This document shows, in pieces, positions 10,207 through 19,503 of a DNA stretch of 64,000 bases. The stretch is from Streptomyces oceani (GTDB lineage Bacteria > Actinomycetota > Actinomycetes > Streptomycetales > Streptomycetaceae). The first letter of the stretch is position 1; every line of letters starts with the position of its first letter. The stretch spans positions 379,290 to 443,289 of the forward strand of contig NZ_LJGU01000127.1 of NCBI RefSeq assembly GCF_001751245.1. Reading direction: 5' to 3'. The position numbers and the translations under genes were made by a program. The notes below the pieces were generated by a model. That model saw only the letters and a list, made by a program, of their open reading frames with translations. It did not search any database and was not told where the DNA came from.

Positions 10207-10615
10207 CGAAGTACCCCTCCAGGAAGGACTTCTCCTCAGAGGTCAGCCGGCGCGGGCGGCCCTGCTCGAGGTCGTAGGGCACGATGACGGAGTTGGCGCG
10301 TGCGTAGACCGTCTCCGCATCCTTGATCTCGTAGGCCAACGTGGTGGAGGCCGCCGCGATGCGAGTGACCCAGGTCTCGATGGTCACGGGCTTCTGTCGG
10401 TGCTCCAGCGGCCGAAGGTAGTCGATCTCGTGCCGGGCGACGACCGAGCCCCCCTTGAAGTCCCCACCTTCGGGGGATTCCGCGACGTCCTGGGAGGGCC
10501 GGAACAGGAAGTCGATCCGTGCCTCCTCGAGATAGCGGAGAAAGACGACGTTGTTGACATGCCCGAAGGCATCCATGTCCGACCAGCGCAGGATGCACTC
10601 GAATGTGTGCCGCAC
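10178..10615 (-). CDS. Hot-dog fold acyl-CoA thioesterase (4HBT family)
   Basis: A 145-residue protein, the normal size for the YbgC/4-hydroxybenzoyl-CoA thioesterase family. The N terminus has the family active-site region RWSDMDAFGHVNN, with the catalytic Asp and the HVNN turn at the start of the central helix, followed by FLRYLEEARIDFL. It should hydrolyse small acyl-CoA thioesters. The gene overlaps the downstream conserved hypothetical gene. A hairpin separates it from ettA upstream. Substrate not deducible. Confidence 0.9.
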   Translation of the reverse strand: MRHTFECILRWSDMDAFGHVNNVVFLRYLEEARIDFLFRPSQDVAESPEGGDFKGGSVVARHEIDYLRPLEHRQKPVTIETWVTRIAAASTTLAYEIKDAETVYARANSVIVPYDLEQGRPRRLTSEEKSFLEGYFDDSPSADLR

Positions 10616-10636
10616 GTTCTACCCATCACTCTCTGT

Positions 10637-10664
10637 GCCGGCCACAGCAGCGGCTGTGGCCGGC
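10637..10664 (-). terminator. 12-bp perfect hairpin downstream of ettA
   Basis: Arms 10637-10648 and 10653-10664 are exact complements with a 4-nt loop. The hairpin sits between the ettA stop (10710) and the thioesterase start (10615), both on the minus strand, so it is likely the ettA terminator. Confidence 0.8.
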
Positions 10665-10709
10665 TTGCGGGAAGTACGCCCGAGGAAGGGCACGTCCCGT
10701 ACGGACGTG

Positions 10710-12374
10710 TCAGCCGCGGGTGAGCTTCTTGTACGTGGCGCGGTGCGGGCGGGCGGCCTCCGGACCGAGTCGCTCGACCTTGTTCTTCTCGTACGACTCG
10801 AAGTTGCCCTCGAACCAGAACCACTTGCTCTCGCCCTCGTAGGCGAGGATGTGCGTCGCGATACGGTCCAGGAACCAACGGTCGTGGGAGACCACCACGG
10901 CACAACCGGGGAAGTCCAGGAGGGCGTTCTCCAGGGAGGACAGGGTCTCCACGTCCAGGTCGTTGGTCGGCTCGTCCAGCAGCAGCAGGTTCCCGCCCTG
11001 CTTGAGGGTGAGCGCCAGGTTGAGCCGGTTGCGCTCGCCCCCGGACAGCACGCCGGCAGGCTTCTGCTGGTCCGGCCCCTTGAAACCGAACGCCGAGACG
11101 TAGGCACGGGACGGCATCTCGACCTGTCCGACGTTGATGTAGTCCAGCTCGTCCGAGACCACGGCCCACAGGGTCTTCTTCGGGTCGATGTTGGCACGGG
11201 ACTGGTCGACGTACGAGATGCGGACGGTGTCGCCGACCTTGATCTTACCGGAGTCCGGCTCCTCCAGGCCCTGGATCATCTTGAACAGGGTGGTCTTGCC
11301 GGCGCCGTTCGGACCGATCACGCCGACGATGCCGTTCCGCGGCAGGGTGAACGACAGGTCATCGATCAACACCTTGTCGTCGAACGCCTTGGTCAGGTGC
11401 TCGACCTCGACCACCACGTTGCCCAGCCGTGGGCCCGGCGGGATCTGGATCTCCTCGAAGTCCAGCTTGCGTGTCTTCTCCGCCTCGGCGGCCATCTCCT
11501 CGTAACGGTTCAGCCGGGACTTCGACTTGGCCTGCCGTCCCTTGGCGTTGGAACGGACCCATTCCAGCTCGTCCTTGAGGCGCTTCTGCCGCTTGGCGTC
11601 CTTCTGCCCCTCCACCTTGAGACGGGCCTGCTTCTTCTCCAGATACGTGGAGTAGTTGCCCTCGTACGCCAGGGCGCGGCCCCGGTCCAGTTCGAGAATC
11701 CACTCCGCGACGTTGTCGAGGAAGTACCTGTCGTGAGTGATCGCCACGACGGTGCCCGGATACTTCGCGAGGTGCTGCTCGAGCCACTGCACCGACTCGG
11801 CGTCCAGGTGGTTGGTCGGCTCGTCCAGCAGCAGCAGGTCCGGCTGTTCCAACAGGAGCCTGCACAGCGCGACACGACGCCGCTCACCGCCGGAGAGATG
11901 GGTGACCTGCCAGTCACCGGGCGGACAGCCGAGGGCGTCCATCGCCTGTTCCAGTTGAGCGTCCAAGTCCCAGGCGTTGGCGTGGTCCAGCTCCTCCTGG
12001 AGCTTCCCCATCTCCTCCATCAGGGCGTCGGAGTAGTCCGTCGCCATCTGCTCGGCGATCTCGTTGAACCGGTCGAGCTTGGCCTTGGTCTCCTTGGCGC
12101 CGTCCTGGACGTTCTGCAGGACGGTCTTCGACTCGTCCAGCGGTGGCTCCTGGAGGAGGATTCCGACGCTGTATCCAGGGAGCAGAAACGCGTCGCCGTT
12201 GGAAGGCTGCTCCAGACCGGCCATGATCTTCAGCACGGTGGACTTACCGGCACCGTTGGGGCCCACGACACCGATCTTCGCGCCTGGCAGGAAATCCAGG
12301 GTGACGTCGTCAAGGATCACCTTGTCGCCGTGTGCCTTGCGCGCCTTACGCATGGTGTAGATGAACTCAGCCAA
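10710..12374 (-). CDS. ettA: Energy-dependent translational throttle protein EttA (ABCF ATPase)
   Basis: A 554-residue ABCF protein; E. coli EttA has 555. There are two ATPase modules: Walker A GPNGAGKST then signature LSGGERRRVAL and LLLLDEPTNHLD in the first half; [20 protein letters not shown] and LLLLDEPTNDLD in the second. A charged linker between them (around bases 11470-11660) is the P-site tRNA-interaction motif region. EttA binds the ribosomal E site and gates the first elongation steps according to ADP/ATP ratio. The start is read as TTG at 12374, giving an N terminus AEFIYTMRK that matches the family; upstream in-frame ATG at 12443 would add 23 unconserved residues. A weak GGACGG lies before the TTG. 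Confidence 0.95.
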   Translation of the reverse strand: MAEFIYTMRKARKAHGDKVILDDVTLDFLPGAKIGVVGPNGAGKSTVLKIMAGLEQPSNGDAFLLPGYSVGILLQEPPLDESKTVLQNVQDGAKETKAKLDRFNEIAEQMATDYSDALMEEMGKLQEELDHANAWDLDAQLEQAMDALGCPPGDWQVTHLSGGERRRVALCRLLLEQPDLLLLDEPTNHLDAESVQWLEQHLAKYPGTVVAITHDRYFLDNVAEWILELDRGRALAYEGNYSTYLEKKQARLKVEGQKDAKRQKRLKDELEWVRSNAKGRQAKSKSRLNRYEEMAAEAEKTRKLDFEEIQIPPGPRLGNVVVEVEHLTKAFDDKVLIDDLSFTLPRNGIVGVIGPNGAGKTTLFKMIQGLEEPDSGKIKVGDTVRISYVDQSRANIDPKKTLWAVVSDELDYINVGQVEMPSRAYVSAFGFKGPDQQKPAGVLSGGERNRLNLALTLKQGGNLLLLDEPTNDLDVETLSSLENALLDFPGCAVVVSHDRWFLDRIATHILAYEGESKWFWFEGNFESYEKNKVERLGPEAARPHRATYKKLTRG

Positions 12375-12563
12375 GAGAAACCGTCCGGCAATTCGTAGGG
12401 ATCGAGAGGCGGCAGTGCCGCGCTGTCGGGGGCACGTCCGCACCGCGCACGGGCAGACGGACCCACCCCATCTTGCCGCACATCCGGCCGCGGGCGGAAA
12501 CGGGGAGTGCGAGGCTTCCGCTCCCCGCCTCCGGGCGGCGCGTCATGGCCTGACGACCGAGCG

Positions 12564-14045
12564 TCAGTCCGCACCATCCACGGGCTCGGGTGCGGCCTCG
12601 GACTGGGCTTCCTCCGTCTCCGAGCCGCCCTCACCGCCCTTCGACCAATGCCGACGTACGAGCAGCATCGCCACCGCCCCGACTGTCAGCAGACCGACCG
12701 CGACCCCCACGATCAGCGGAGTGTTGCTGCTGTTTCCGGTCTCCGCGAGGTTGACGTCGTCGGGCTCACCACCGGTGGTCGCGGTGCTCACGGACGAGTC
12801 GCCGGACTGCTCCCCAGTCTGTGGGGCCAGTCCGGAGCCGTCCTCCTCCGCGCCGGAAGGCTGGCAGTCGAGAATGCCGGAGAACGTACGGTCGAACCCG
12901 CCGGTGCCGGCCACGTTGATCTCGTACGGCTGGTCTTCCCGCACCGGCACGGTGAGGGTCCGCGTCTCGCCTGGTGCTATCTCGTAGTCCTCGCCGCCCA
13001 GGCTGAAGCGGAACGGTCCGTCTCCCTTGTTCGTCGTCGTGACGTCGACACCGCTCTCGGCGCAGTTCTTCCTCCCGTTGACGGCCGGGATCGCTCCGCT
13101 GTCCGCCCAGTTCGCCCGGGCGGTGGCGGAGACCATCGCCGGACTGGAGCCGGCGAGGATCGTCGGGCTGGTGGCGTGCTCGCCGGTCCCGGTGAAGACA
13201 CGACCAACCGGAACGCTGGTGGTGGCTTGCGCGGTCAGCGTGGTGCTTCCCGGGTCGACACCCTCCGGCACGTCGAAGTACAACTTGCTGCCGTCCCGCG
13301 CAGTGGTGATCGGTTCGCCGTCGGCGCCGACCACGTCAACATCCAGAGAGGAAGCCTCCGCTCCGGGAACGATCGTGACGCTGGGCGCCGTGGTCCGTAC
13401 TGTGATCGGCCCGAAAAGCTCACCGGCTTCGCCGGCCACGGCCGGTTTCGACAGGGTCAGCGACGCGTTCGGCTCCGGAGTGTTCTTGGCTTTCCTCTCG
13501 AGGTAGTCGGCGAGCTTCTCGGCGGCCGGATCGACGGCCTCCACTCTGGCCTCGTCCGTGAAGCGCCAGATCGCCACCTGGGTCCCGGCTGCGGCGGTAC
13601 TGGGAGTCAGTCGGCCAGCGTCCGAGATCTTCGCCAACTTCGCGAGATCGTTCACCTGCGGATACGAGTGCCGCAACACCCAACGGATCTTGCCGGCGTG
13701 TCTGTTGTCATGCAGCGACGACGCGCTTCTGGGGACCTCCTCGTAACGCGCCAGCTTCTGCACCGGGTTGTGCACGTCCACGCCGTACACCTGTAGCATC
13801 CCGCCGTCATCCACCGACATCTCGAAGAGTCCGGCCCCCGTCGTCACCTCCTTGCCGTCTTTGTGCACCACGGCCTGGCCGGACGTCTTCTGGCCGTTCA
13901 GCGTCGCCGTGGCTCCCCCGCGCCCCGTGGAACCGTCCTCCGCGGCGGCGGGCCCCGCGCCGACCACCGCACCTGCCACAAGCAGCCCCGGGGTCAACGT
14001 CACGGCAGCCAGGCGGGAGACGACCCGCCGGCGAACAGAAGTCAT
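12564..14045 (-). CDS. TQXA-family cell-surface protein with sortase LAETG signal; thioester Cys replaced by Gly
   Basis: A 493-residue secreted protein. Residues 1-35 are a signal peptide (RRR, hydrophobic core, GPAAAE). Residues 70-185 match the thioester (TQXA) domain of actinobacterial surface proteins: VYGVDVHNP near 86-94, IRWVLRHSYPQVNDL near 120, and TQVAIWRFTD with Gln at 156. In the family the first motif is Y-C-[IV]-D, whose Cys bonds to the Gln of TQXA. Here residue 88 is Gly (GGC at 13782-13784), one base from TGC. No other Cys lies in the domain. Two later Cys (KNC, LDC) may pair. LAETG at 433-437 is followed by a hydrophobic helix and RR, a class E sortase signal, then an unusual 25-residue acidic tail. 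A GGAGGGG supports the ATG at 14045. Confidence 0.9.
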   Translation of the reverse strand: MTSVRRRVVSRLAAVTLTPGLLVAGAVVGAGPAAAEDGSTGRGGATATLNGQKTSGQAVVHKDGKEVTTGAGLFEMSVDDGGMLQVYGVDVHNPVQKLARYEEVPRSASSLHDNRHAGKIRWVLRHSYPQVNDLAKLAKISDAGRLTPSTAAAGTQVAIWRFTDEARVEAVDPAAEKLADYLERKAKNTPEPNASLTLSKPAVAGEAGELFGPITVRTTAPSVTIVPGAEASSLDVDVVGADGEPITTARDGSKLYFDVPEGVDPGSTTLTAQATTSVPVGRVFTGTGEHATSPTILAGSSPAMVSATARANWADSGAIPAVNGRKNCAESGVDVTTTNKGDGPFRFSLGGEDYEIAPGETRTLTVPVREDQPYEINVAGTGGFDRTFSGILDCQPSGAEEDGSGLAPQTGEQSGDSSVSTATTGGEPDDVNLAETGNSSNTPLIVGVAVGLLTVGAVAMLLVRRHWSKGGEGGSETEEAQSEAAPEPVDGAD

Positions 14046-14235
14046 GCTCTCTTTTCCCCTCCGGGCGAGACAGAGTGGTCGTCGGGAAGGCGCGCGTCTC
14101 GCCGAACAACTGGTCCAATACCCCGTGAGTATGCGAGGGATCGTAGATACCAAGCGCCCCACCGTCCCCAGGAATCCGCTCGGCGAAGCTTTCCGACTCA
14201 GAATCGTTATCGCGAATTCCGGCGGACCGGGACGT

Positions 14236-14730
14236 TCACGACGGCGGACGCTGATGCGGAAGTCTGGCTTCCGGCCCACTTGGCGCACTCGATGCACCAG
14301 GGGCGCCGACCACACCGACAGGGCTTTCCCCCTGTCCTGCGCTGGTCCCTCGCGTCAGGCCCGGGATCGCTCGGCTCACCCGGGCGAACGCCGAGGTACC
14401 ACGCGCCAGATCGTGGCCGACCGCGCTCGCCAACAGCTCCGCCGAGGTGTACGTCCGCCCCTCCCGCTCCGTCTCGCGCACCCGCAACTGCCCTCTGACG
14501 ATGAGCGGTTCGCCGAGGGTCACCGAGGACGAGACATTCGTGGCCAGCGCGCGCCAAGCCCAGACCGTGTAGAAGCTCGTGTGCGCGTCGGCCCAGTCGC
14601 CCCGCGCCCGGTCGAACCTGCGCACCGTAGCCGCCAGGCGGAATCGGACCGTTGGGTATCCGCCGTCCGAAGTACGGTAGTCCACCGGTGTGGCGACGTT
14701 CCCCACCACCGTCACGTCCACCTCGTGCAT
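14236..14730 (-). CDS. ssbB: Single-stranded DNA-binding protein, second (SsbB-type) paralogue
   Basis: A 164-residue protein with an OB-fold SSB domain in residues 1-110 (MHEVDVTVVGNVAT, VRFRLAATVRRFD, TSFYTVWAWRALATNV, EPLIVRGQLRVRE). The C terminus ends in EARLPHQRPPS and lacks the acidic DDDIPF tip that recruits repair and replication proteins, so it resembles Streptomyces SsbB rather than the replicative SsbA. SsbB is reported to matter for chromosome segregation during sporulation. The ATG at 14730 is chosen because GGGAGG lies 7 nt before it; the GTG at 14736 is too close. It lies downstream of the two dynamin-like GTPase genes on the same strand. Confidence 0.85.
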   Translation of the reverse strand: MHEVDVTVVGNVATPVDYRTSDGGYPTVRFRLAATVRRFDRARGDWADAHTSFYTVWAWRALATNVSSSVTLGEPLIVRGQLRVRETEREGRTYTSAELLASAVGHDLARGTSAFARVSRAIPGLTRGTSAGQGESPVGVVGAPGASSAPSGPEARLPHQRPPS

Positions 14731-14973
14731 CCCCACGCCTCCCGATCAACGGTGTCACTGTCGCTGCCAGCGAGGTCCGCTCCAGTCCCGCTCGGCGCCC
14801 TCGCGTGGGAACCATCCTGTGCCGCGACGCGATCCGTCGCTTGACGCTGTGCATTACCGAGGAGTTGTGGAAAAGCCCGTGGCCCCGAAGAGTGAGTTAC
14901 CGTCACGGCCCCATACTCCTCAACTGTCTCCATGGCGTCCGCGTGCTGGCACGTGGAGGAGCGACCATCCAGC

Positions 14974-17769
14974 TCAGCTTGGCTCGGTGTCGCCGGCCGC
15001 GACGACGTACTGTTCCCGCACCTCGTGATAGCGCAGCAGTTCCGCCGCCACCGGTTCCAGCACTCGGGAGCGGCCACAGCTCACCGCGAGCCGACGCAGA
15101 CGACGTTCCTCCTCCTGTCCGTATCCGCGCGCCGGCCCGCGTGCGGCGGCCCGACACCCCCAGGCGAGCAGCGGGCCACTGCACGCCCCGCCCAGCACCA
15201 GGAGGACGGGCAGCCACATCGGCTCGTCGTACGCACCGAACGCGGCACCCACCAGCCAGACCACGCCCAGCACCTGCAGCGCCAGCAGCAGCCCCTGACC
15301 CGCGGTCGCGGCCGTCCACCAGGGCGGCCGCTGCATCCTGACGGGGCGCCGCCGGTCGTCCGCCCCAGGCTGCGCCGCCTCGCTCACCACAGCGTCCAGC
15401 GCCTCCGGCAACCCCTCGGCACCGCGCCACGCGGCGTCTCGTACGGTCTTGCGCCATGCATCCGGCAGCCCGGTGACCGCACGGGCGGCGAGTTCGCGTA
15501 CCGCCTGGGCCAGCACCGGCCGTGCCACCAGCGGCTGCGCGGAACGCGCCATGGACTGCCAGTCCGACCGCCCCTCCGTCACTGGCTCGGTTACGGCAGT
15601 GGGTCCCCCCGCAGCGGCGGGCCGAGAAACGGGCGACAGCAACGCTGCCGTATGGCCACCGTGCCACAACGGAAGCAGTCGCTGCGCGTGGTTCGGCCGC
15701 CGCATGTCACGCCAGCGCACCAGTTGAGCCCACGGGGTGCCGCAGGAGCGTTCGGCGTGCCTCAACCACGCACGCTCGGCGGCCTGACCCGCTGCCGTCG
15801 CACCCACCGCGGAGGCCAGCCTGTCCTCGAAGTCCTCCCGCACCGTGTCGGTGAGTCCGCTGCGTTCGGTCAAGTGCGGGTCCGCGTAGGCCGGACGCAA
15901 CCGCTCGGCGGCGCCGTCCAGGTCGGCCGCGAGCCGCCGGGCGGGTGCCGCGCCCGCGGCGACGAACGCAGCCAACTCAGCGCGGAGTTCGCCGACACCC
16001 TCGCCGGTGAGCGCCGAGGTGGCCAGTACCCCGGCGCCGGGCTCGCCGTGCTCGCCGAGGGCCATGCCGTCCTCATCCAGCAACCGCCGCAGGTCGTCCA
16101 GCACCGCGTCGGTCGCCTCACCCGGCAGCCGGTCGGTCTGATTGAGCACCACGAACGTCACCTCGGCGTAGCCGGCGAGCGGCCGTAGGTAGCGCTCGTG
16201 AAGGACGGCGTCGGCGTACTTCTCCGGATCGACCACCCATACCACCGCGTCGACGAGCCCCAACAACCGGTCCACCTGCTCGCGATGCCCTTCGGCCATC
16301 GAGTCGTGGTCCGGCAGGTCGATCAGCACCAGGCCATGGAGTTCCGCGTCCCGGACCCGTCGCCGCTCGACGGGCGCGACACCCAGCCGGTCCAGCAAGC
16401 CGTCCGCACCACCTTCCCGTTCCGCCTCCCAGGTGCAGCCGACCGGACGCGCGGTAGTGGGTCGGCGGGTGCCCACCTCGGACAGCGCACGGCCTGCCAG
16501 CGCGTTGAACAGCGAGGACTTTCCGCTGCCGGTCGCACCCGCGATGGCCACCGTGGTGTAGTCGCCGGAGAGCCGCCCCCGCGCGGTGGCCTCGTCCAGG
16601 ACCCGGCCAGCCTCCGTGAGGACCTGGCCGTCCACCCGCGTACGGGACAGCCCGATCAACTCCCGCAGGGCACCGAGTCGGCGCAGCAGAGCGTGGTCCC
16701 CGAGACCGCCCGTTCCGAGGGTCTCCCCCTCGGCGGCGTGGCCGACGTCGTTCCCGGCCGCCGACCCGGAGGGGGACTGGGCCGCGCGGGTCGCGGGCAG
16801 CGATCGCTCGCCCGTACCGCACTCGTCATGTGAGGCGGACGCCATGCTGGTGGTGTCGCCTCTGCTGGCGTGAGCGGCGGATTCACGGTCCTCCGGGACC
16901 ACCGGCGTGTGGGCCGGCTCAGCGGCGGCCCGCTCCTCCGCGCCCGCCGGTGGCTCCCCCGCGCGCCGCGACCGTTTGGCCGTCACCGACTCCGGACCGT
17001 CGGCGCCGACGGCTCGCGTGTCCGCCGCGTCGTCCGCGTCACCCACGCCCCCCGTATCACACAGGGCACCCTTGTCCCGCTCGGCGCCGCGGCCACTGCC
17101 GCCCCCCTTCACCACGTCACGCTCAGCTACCGGCTCCGCACGTACCACACCGCTCGCGTTGTCGCTCGGGCTTCCTGACGCCGCGGTGCCGGCACGGCGA
17201 GCGATCAGTCCGTCGTCCCAGCCGGTATCGCCGCCTCGATGGCTCGCCGATGGTGGTTCGGGCTCGGACGCCATCTGCTGGGAGCGGCGCGTGACCGTGG
17301 CCCCGCCAGCCTCGTCGAGCACCGCGTCCTCTTCCGCGTCTTCCGGCCGGAACACCTGGGCTGGTTCGGCCGGTTCGGCGGCTCCGGCTGCTGACGGCCA
17401 ATCCGGACGCTCAACCGTCTCCGCGGCGGGCGTGGGCACGCCCGTGGCCTCCTCTCCCGTACGATCCGGCGGGCCCGCCGGGGAAGCGGGCGCTCGTGGC
17501 ACCGCTCCCTTCTCGGTACCGGAACAACCGTCCAGCCACTGGTGTGCCTTTCCCCGGTCGACCACCTCGCCCCCGGCGTCGGGCCGGTCGTCGGCCTCGC
17601 TGGCGCGTGAGCACCGCTCGTCGACTCCGCCGTCGACCCGGCTGTCGGCATTCGTTGCGAAGGCGCTGTCGGACGCACCGCCGCCCTCCGCCTCAGTCAG
17701 CTCGCACGCCGCGCCCTCGGACGGGTTCTCCGCGCGCGGGTCATCCTCCGTACTGACCCTCGACGACAC
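14974..17769 (-). CDS. dynB: Dynamin-like GTPase with long disordered N terminus and C-terminal membrane helices (probable DynB)
   Basis: A 931-residue protein. Residues 1 to about 360 are acidic, Ala/Gly/Pro-rich and probably disordered. The GTPase domain has Walker A GATGSGKSS near 405, a switch II-like DLPDHDS, and NQTD (G4). Two hydrophobic helices near the C terminus (LLLALQVLGVVWLVGAAF and WLPVLLVLGGACSG) should anchor it in the membrane. GTG at 17769 follows GGAGAGGTGAG and lies 3 bp after the stop of the upstream GTPase gene, so they are coupled. The gene pair beside ssbB fits the Streptomyces dynamins DynA/DynB that stabilise FtsZ rings at sporulation septa. The dynB name is an inference from order, size and membrane helices. 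Confidence 0.83.
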   Translation of the reverse strand: MSSRVSTEDDPRAENPSEGAACELTEAEGGGASDSAFATNADSRVDGGVDERCSRASEADDRPDAGGEVVDRGKAHQWLDGCSGTEKGAVPRAPASPAGPPDRTGEEATGVPTPAAETVERPDWPSAAGAAEPAEPAQVFRPEDAEEDAVLDEAGGATVTRRSQQMASEPEPPSASHRGGDTGWDDGLIARRAGTAASGSPSDNASGVVRAEPVAERDVVKGGGSGRGAERDKGALCDTGGVGDADDAADTRAVGADGPESVTAKRSRRAGEPPAGAEERAAAEPAHTPVVPEDRESAAHASRGDTTSMASASHDECGTGERSLPATRAAQSPSGSAAGNDVGHAAEGETLGTGGLGDHALLRRLGALRELIGLSRTRVDGQVLTEAGRVLDEATARGRLSGDYTTVAIAGATGSGKSSLFNALAGRALSEVGTRRPTTARPVGCTWEAEREGGADGLLDRLGVAPVERRRVRDAELHGLVLIDLPDHDSMAEGHREQVDRLLGLVDAVVWVVDPEKYADAVLHERYLRPLAGYAEVTFVVLNQTDRLPGEATDAVLDDLRRLLDEDGMALGEHGEPGAGVLATSALTGEGVGELRAELAAFVAAGAAPARRLAADLDGAAERLRPAYADPHLTERSGLTDTVREDFEDRLASAVGATAAGQAAERAWLRHAERSCGTPWAQLVRWRDMRRPNHAQRLLPLWHGGHTAALLSPVSRPAAAGGPTAVTEPVTEGRSDWQSMARSAQPLVARPVLAQAVRELAARAVTGLPDAWRKTVRDAAWRGAEGLPEALDAVVSEAAQPGADDRRRPVRMQRPPWWTAATAGQGLLLALQVLGVVWLVGAAFGAYDEPMWLPVLLVLGGACSGPLLAWGCRAAARGPARGYGQEEERRLRRLAVSCGRSRVLEPVAAELLRYHEVREQYVVAAGDTEPS

Positions 17770-17772
17770 AGC

Positions 17773-19503
17773 TCACCTCTCCTCTCGCACGTGCCGCGCC
17801 GCATCACTCGTCTCCGCCCGGCGAAGCAGCGAGTACGCCGCGATCAGTTCCACCTGGGGATCGGGCGTCGCCCCGACCGCCTCCAGGGGTGCTAGCCAGC
17901 GCTGGCGCTCTTCGTCCAGCACCCGTTCGACACAGTTCGAGAGCACCTGCGTGCCCATCTCGTACAGTCGCTCAGCGCGTTCCGTCCCCAGTGCCGCGGC
18001 CAGCGCTATCCCGGTCTCCCCCGTGTCCGCGGCACGCCATCCGCCCAGCAGCGCGACGGCGAGCAGGCCGGCCGTCTCCTCCGCTCCGCTCACCGAGGCT
18101 CCGCGTTCCTCGGACCGCATCTCCTCCTCTACGTACTCGTCGACGCAGCGCTGCCACCGGCGCACGGACACCGCGATCCGGCCCCTGCCCTCCTCACCCG
18201 CCGTCCCCTGCGCACCTGCGCTCACCGGGGCACCCTGCGGAGCACCCGGCTCCCGGCGCCAGGCCGACGCGACCCGCTCGTCCGCCGCCGCGACCGTGCC
18301 CACCAACAGGGCGGTCAACCCGTCCGCGAACGCCGTCAGAAGTTCGCTACCGGCGCTGTCCAGCGGGAAACCACGCCAGCGGGCGGCGGCGTCTCCGGCG
18401 AGCAGTTCACCGTCCGCGATGCGTTGACGCACCCGGCGTACCGCCTCGTCGAACGCTTCCTCGACATGTCGGGTGAGGCGCAGAGCCGTGGCATGTTGCG
18501 CGGCGGCGGCGTTCGCCAGCGCGGTGACCCGGGGGCGGAGCGAACTCAGCGTGCCGAGAGTGGTCCGGTCCGCAGCCGTACGCGCGGCCGAACCCGCTGC
18601 GCAGCGCTCCAACCAGTCACGTAGTCCGGCCACCGCGGTCATCGGCAGCAGTCCGGAACCACCCGCGGACTCGGGGAGTTCGGGGATGGTGAAACGGCAG
18701 ACCGCGGACAGGCCTGCCCGCTCCATCATGTCCGCGTAGCGGTGTGACACCTCGTCGGCGATCTGATGCGGAACCCGGTCCAGGACGGTGGCCAGCGTCA
18801 CGTCGTACTCCCTGGCGGTACGCAGCAGGTGCCACGGCACCGCGTCCGCGTAGCGTGCGGCGGTTGTCACCAGCACCCAGACGTCGGCGGCACAGATGAG
18901 CTGCGCGGCCAGGTCGCGGTTCCGCACGACGAGCGAGTCGATGTCGGGCGCGTCCAGCAGCGCGATGCCGATCGGCACCGCGGGGTCCGTCTCGATCCGC
19001 AGGCTGCGCAACGGACTGTCCTCGTCGGACACGGTCGGCGGGCCAGGAGCGTCGTCGTCCCGAAGTCCGTAGTCGCCTCGGAGGTTGTCGGCACCAAGGT
19101 GGGATGTGGGGTCCGCCTCCTGAGAGGGTGTCAGGATGCGATCGAAGTCGGGTAGCACCCTGTTGTCCGCGAACCAGTGCCTGTCATTCGGATGGCACAC
19201 GAGCACGGGCGTGCGCGTCGTGGGACGCAGCACTCCGGCCTCGCTCACCCGGCGTCCGACCAGCGAGTTGACCAGTGTCGACTTCCCGGCTCCGGTGGAG
19301 CCGCCCACCACCGCGAGCAGCGGTGCCTCGGGGCTCCGCAGACGCGGCATCAGATAGTCGTCCAGTTGGTCGAGCAGTTCGACGCGGGACCGGCGTGCGC
19401 GCTCCGCGCCGGGCAGCGCGAGCGGGAAACGCACGGCGCCCACGCGCTCCCGCAGCGCCGTAAGCGCGTCCAGCAGCCCGGACTGTGCCTCCAAGATCGC
19501 CAC
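17773..19503 (-). CDS. dynA: Dynamin-like GTPase without membrane helices (probable DynA)
   Basis: A 576-residue GTPase. Walker [18 protein letters not shown] lies near residues 67-83, RPTTRTPV corresponds to the G2 region, and LLDAPDIDS is the G3 motif. [14 protein letters not shown] and 'VLDRVP' follow in the G4 region. The C-terminal half is a long helical region with no strong membrane segment. The start GTG at 19503 gives the conserved opening ([13 protein letters not shown]). It is the first gene of the probable dynA-dynB-ssbB operon. In Streptomyces, DynA and DynB form a complex at sporulation septa and keep Z-rings stable. Assignment rests on gene order and family. Confidence 0.83.
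   Translation of the reverse strand: MAILEAQSGLLDALTALRERVGAVRFPLALPGAERARRSRVELLDQLDDYLMPRLRSPEAPLLAVVGGSTGAGKSTLVNSLVGRRVSEAGVLRPTTRTPVLVCHPNDRHWFADNRVLPDFDRILTPSQEADPTSHLGADNLRGDYGLRDDDAPGPPTVSDEDSPLRSLRIETDPAVPIGIALLDAPDIDSLVVRNRDLAAQLICAADVWVLVTTAARYADAVPWHLLRTAREYDVTLATVLDRVPHQIADEVSHRYADMMERAGLSAVCRFTIPELPESAGGSGLLPMTAVAGLRDWLERCAAGSAARTAADRTTLGTLSSLRPRVTALANAAAAQHATALRLTRHVEEAFDEAVRRVRQRIADGELLAGDAAARWRGFPLDSAGSELLTAFADGLTALLVGTVAAADERVASAWRREPGAPQGAPVSAGAQGTAGEEGRGRIAVSVRRWQRCVDEYVEEEMRSEERGASVSGAEETAGLLAVALLGGWRAADTGETGIALAAALGTERAERLYEMGTQVLSNCVERVLDEERQRWLAPLEAVGATPDPQVELIAAYSLLRRAETSDAARHVREER

Noticed and set aside
10551..12398. A 615-codon open frame on the plus strand across ettA
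   Set aside because: It is the antisense of ettA. The minus strand encodes a full ABCF protein with two complete ATP modules, so the plus-strand frame is a GC-bias shadow.
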